Of a stretch of 7,819 nt of DNA, positions 7,276-7,819 are shown piece by piece (within the stretch, counting starts at the first letter, position 1; every line of letters begins with the position of its first letter). Source of the stretch: Palsa-883 sp035486355. Lineage in GTDB: Bacteria; Pseudomonadota; Alphaproteobacteria; Acetobacterales; Acetobacteraceae. The translations under genes were made by a program, and so were the position numbers. The stretch lies in the NCBI GenBank assembly GCA_035486355.1, contig DATHNE010000276.1, forward strand, positions 1 to 7,819, read 5' to 3'. The notes below the pieces were generated by a model. The model had not been told where the DNA came from. It worked only from the letters and a program-made list of their open reading frames with translations, and ran no database searches.

Positions 7276-7819
7276 CCCGGCGCGCGCGCAAGGCCGAGAT
7301 CGCCTGGTCGATCAATTCCTCGATGATATCCGCGGTCGGCTGTTCGGCGGTCACCATGCCGACCGACTGGCCGGCCATGACGGAGCCCTGTTCGATGTCG
7401 CCGTCGATAACCGCGCGCCGCAGGGCGCCGGCCCAGAAATGCTCGATCTCGAGCTGTGCGGCTTCCTTGCTGAGTTCGCCGGACTGGAAACGATCGCGCG
7501 TTTCGGCCTGGTGCTTCAGGAAGCGTTTCGTGCCTTCGTTCACCAGGCCCCGCACCGGGATGACGGGGAAGCGTTCGTCGAGCTGGATGGATGGCAGCGC
7601 GTCACGCGCATTGGCGCGGATAAACGCGCGCTTGAAGGCGGGATGCGCGATCGATTCGCTGGCGGCGGCGAAGCGGGTGCCGAGCTGCGCGCCGGAGGCG
7701 CCCATCTCCAGATACGCCAGGATGGCTTCACCGCGGCCGATCCCGCCGGCAACAAACACCGGAACCGCGCGGATGTGCGGCAGGATTTCCTGCGCCAGCA
7801 CGGTCAGGCTCACCGGGCC
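7259..7819 (-). CDS. Nitronate monooxygenase / 2-nitropropane dioxygenase family protein, 5' end outside the window
   Basis: The C-terminal 186 residues of an FMN-dependent TIM-barrel enzyme. The frame is open at the right edge, so the GTG at 7813 is internal, not the start. Seen are VFVAGGIGRGEAI (GGIGRG at 7747-7730) and GAQLGTRF (GTRF at 7681-7670), which in this family form the FMN phosphate-binding end of the barrel, then ESIAHPAFKRA and the tail motif QGSVMAGQSVGMV. Members oxidise alkyl nitronates to carbonyl compounds plus nitrite, and many are annotated from fold alone. The FabK-type enoyl-ACP reductases share this fold, and the catalytic histidine region lies outside the window, so the exact reaction is open. 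The stop at 7259-7261 overlaps or abuts the ptsP start, suggesting a shared transcript. Confidence 0.87.
   Translation of the reverse strand, partial: GPVSLTVLAQEILPHIRAVPVFVAGGIGRGEAILAYLEMGASGAQLGTRFAAASESIAHPAFKRAFIRANARDALPSIQLDERFPVIPVRGLVNEGTKRFLKHQAETRDRFQSGELSKEAAQLEIEHFWAGALRRAVIDGDIEQGSVMAGQSVGMVTAEQPTADIIEELIDQAISALRARRDGAAS

Noticed and set aside
7279..7290. Run of alternating G and C
   Set aside because: It lies inside the C-terminal coding part of the nitronate monooxygenase gene and encodes alternating Ala/Arg codons. It is explained by composition and is not a separate repeat element.

Overview
The window is a GC-rich bacterial chromosome segment in which every supported gene is on the minus strand. 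Reading along transcription (high to low coordinates) the order is: the C-terminal part of a nitronate monooxygenase-type flavoenzyme (5' end outside the window), ptsP (EI-Ntr, with an N-terminal GAF domain), a RodZ-like membrane-anchored helix-turn-helix protein, ispG (MEP isoprenoid pathway), and glgP (glycogen phosphorylase, running off the left edge just before its C-terminus). Base composition, protein style and the ptsP / HTH-DUF4115 / ispG cluster point to an alphaproteobacterium, most likely Rhodospirillales/Acetobacteraceae. That placement is an inference from protein character, not from a database search.

Layout: 7259-7819 is the partial nitronate monooxygenase. ptsP (5011-7275) starts at or within 17 bases of its stop, so the two are probably co-transcribed and translationally coupled. 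A 166-base, partly AT-rich gap (4845-5010) separates ptsP from the rodZ-like gene (3735-4844) and is the best place for a promoter. A 75-base gap (3660-3734) with a GC-rich stem-loop leads to ispG (2526-3659), which has a clear ribosome binding site. A 109-base gap (2417-2525) leads to glgP (1-2416), again with a good ribosome binding site. No gene-free stretch exceeds 166 bases. I see no tRNA, rRNA, mobile element, CRISPR array or strong intrinsic terminator.

How the genes relate: this is conserved housekeeping content. PtsP is the first kinase of the nitrogen-related phosphotransfer chain, the RodZ-like protein concerns cell shape and envelope, IspG makes the isoprenoid precursor HMBPP, and GlgP mobilises glycogen. 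The one plausible functional thread is between the PTS and glycogen breakdown, because HPr binds GlgP in E. coli; that is weak for this organism. I found no sign of an undescribed multi-gene system. The items worth a second look are small: a divergent phosphohistidine motif in PtsP, a shift in codon use at the 3' end of ptsP, ambiguous starts for ptsP and rodZ, and the content of the two intergenic gaps.
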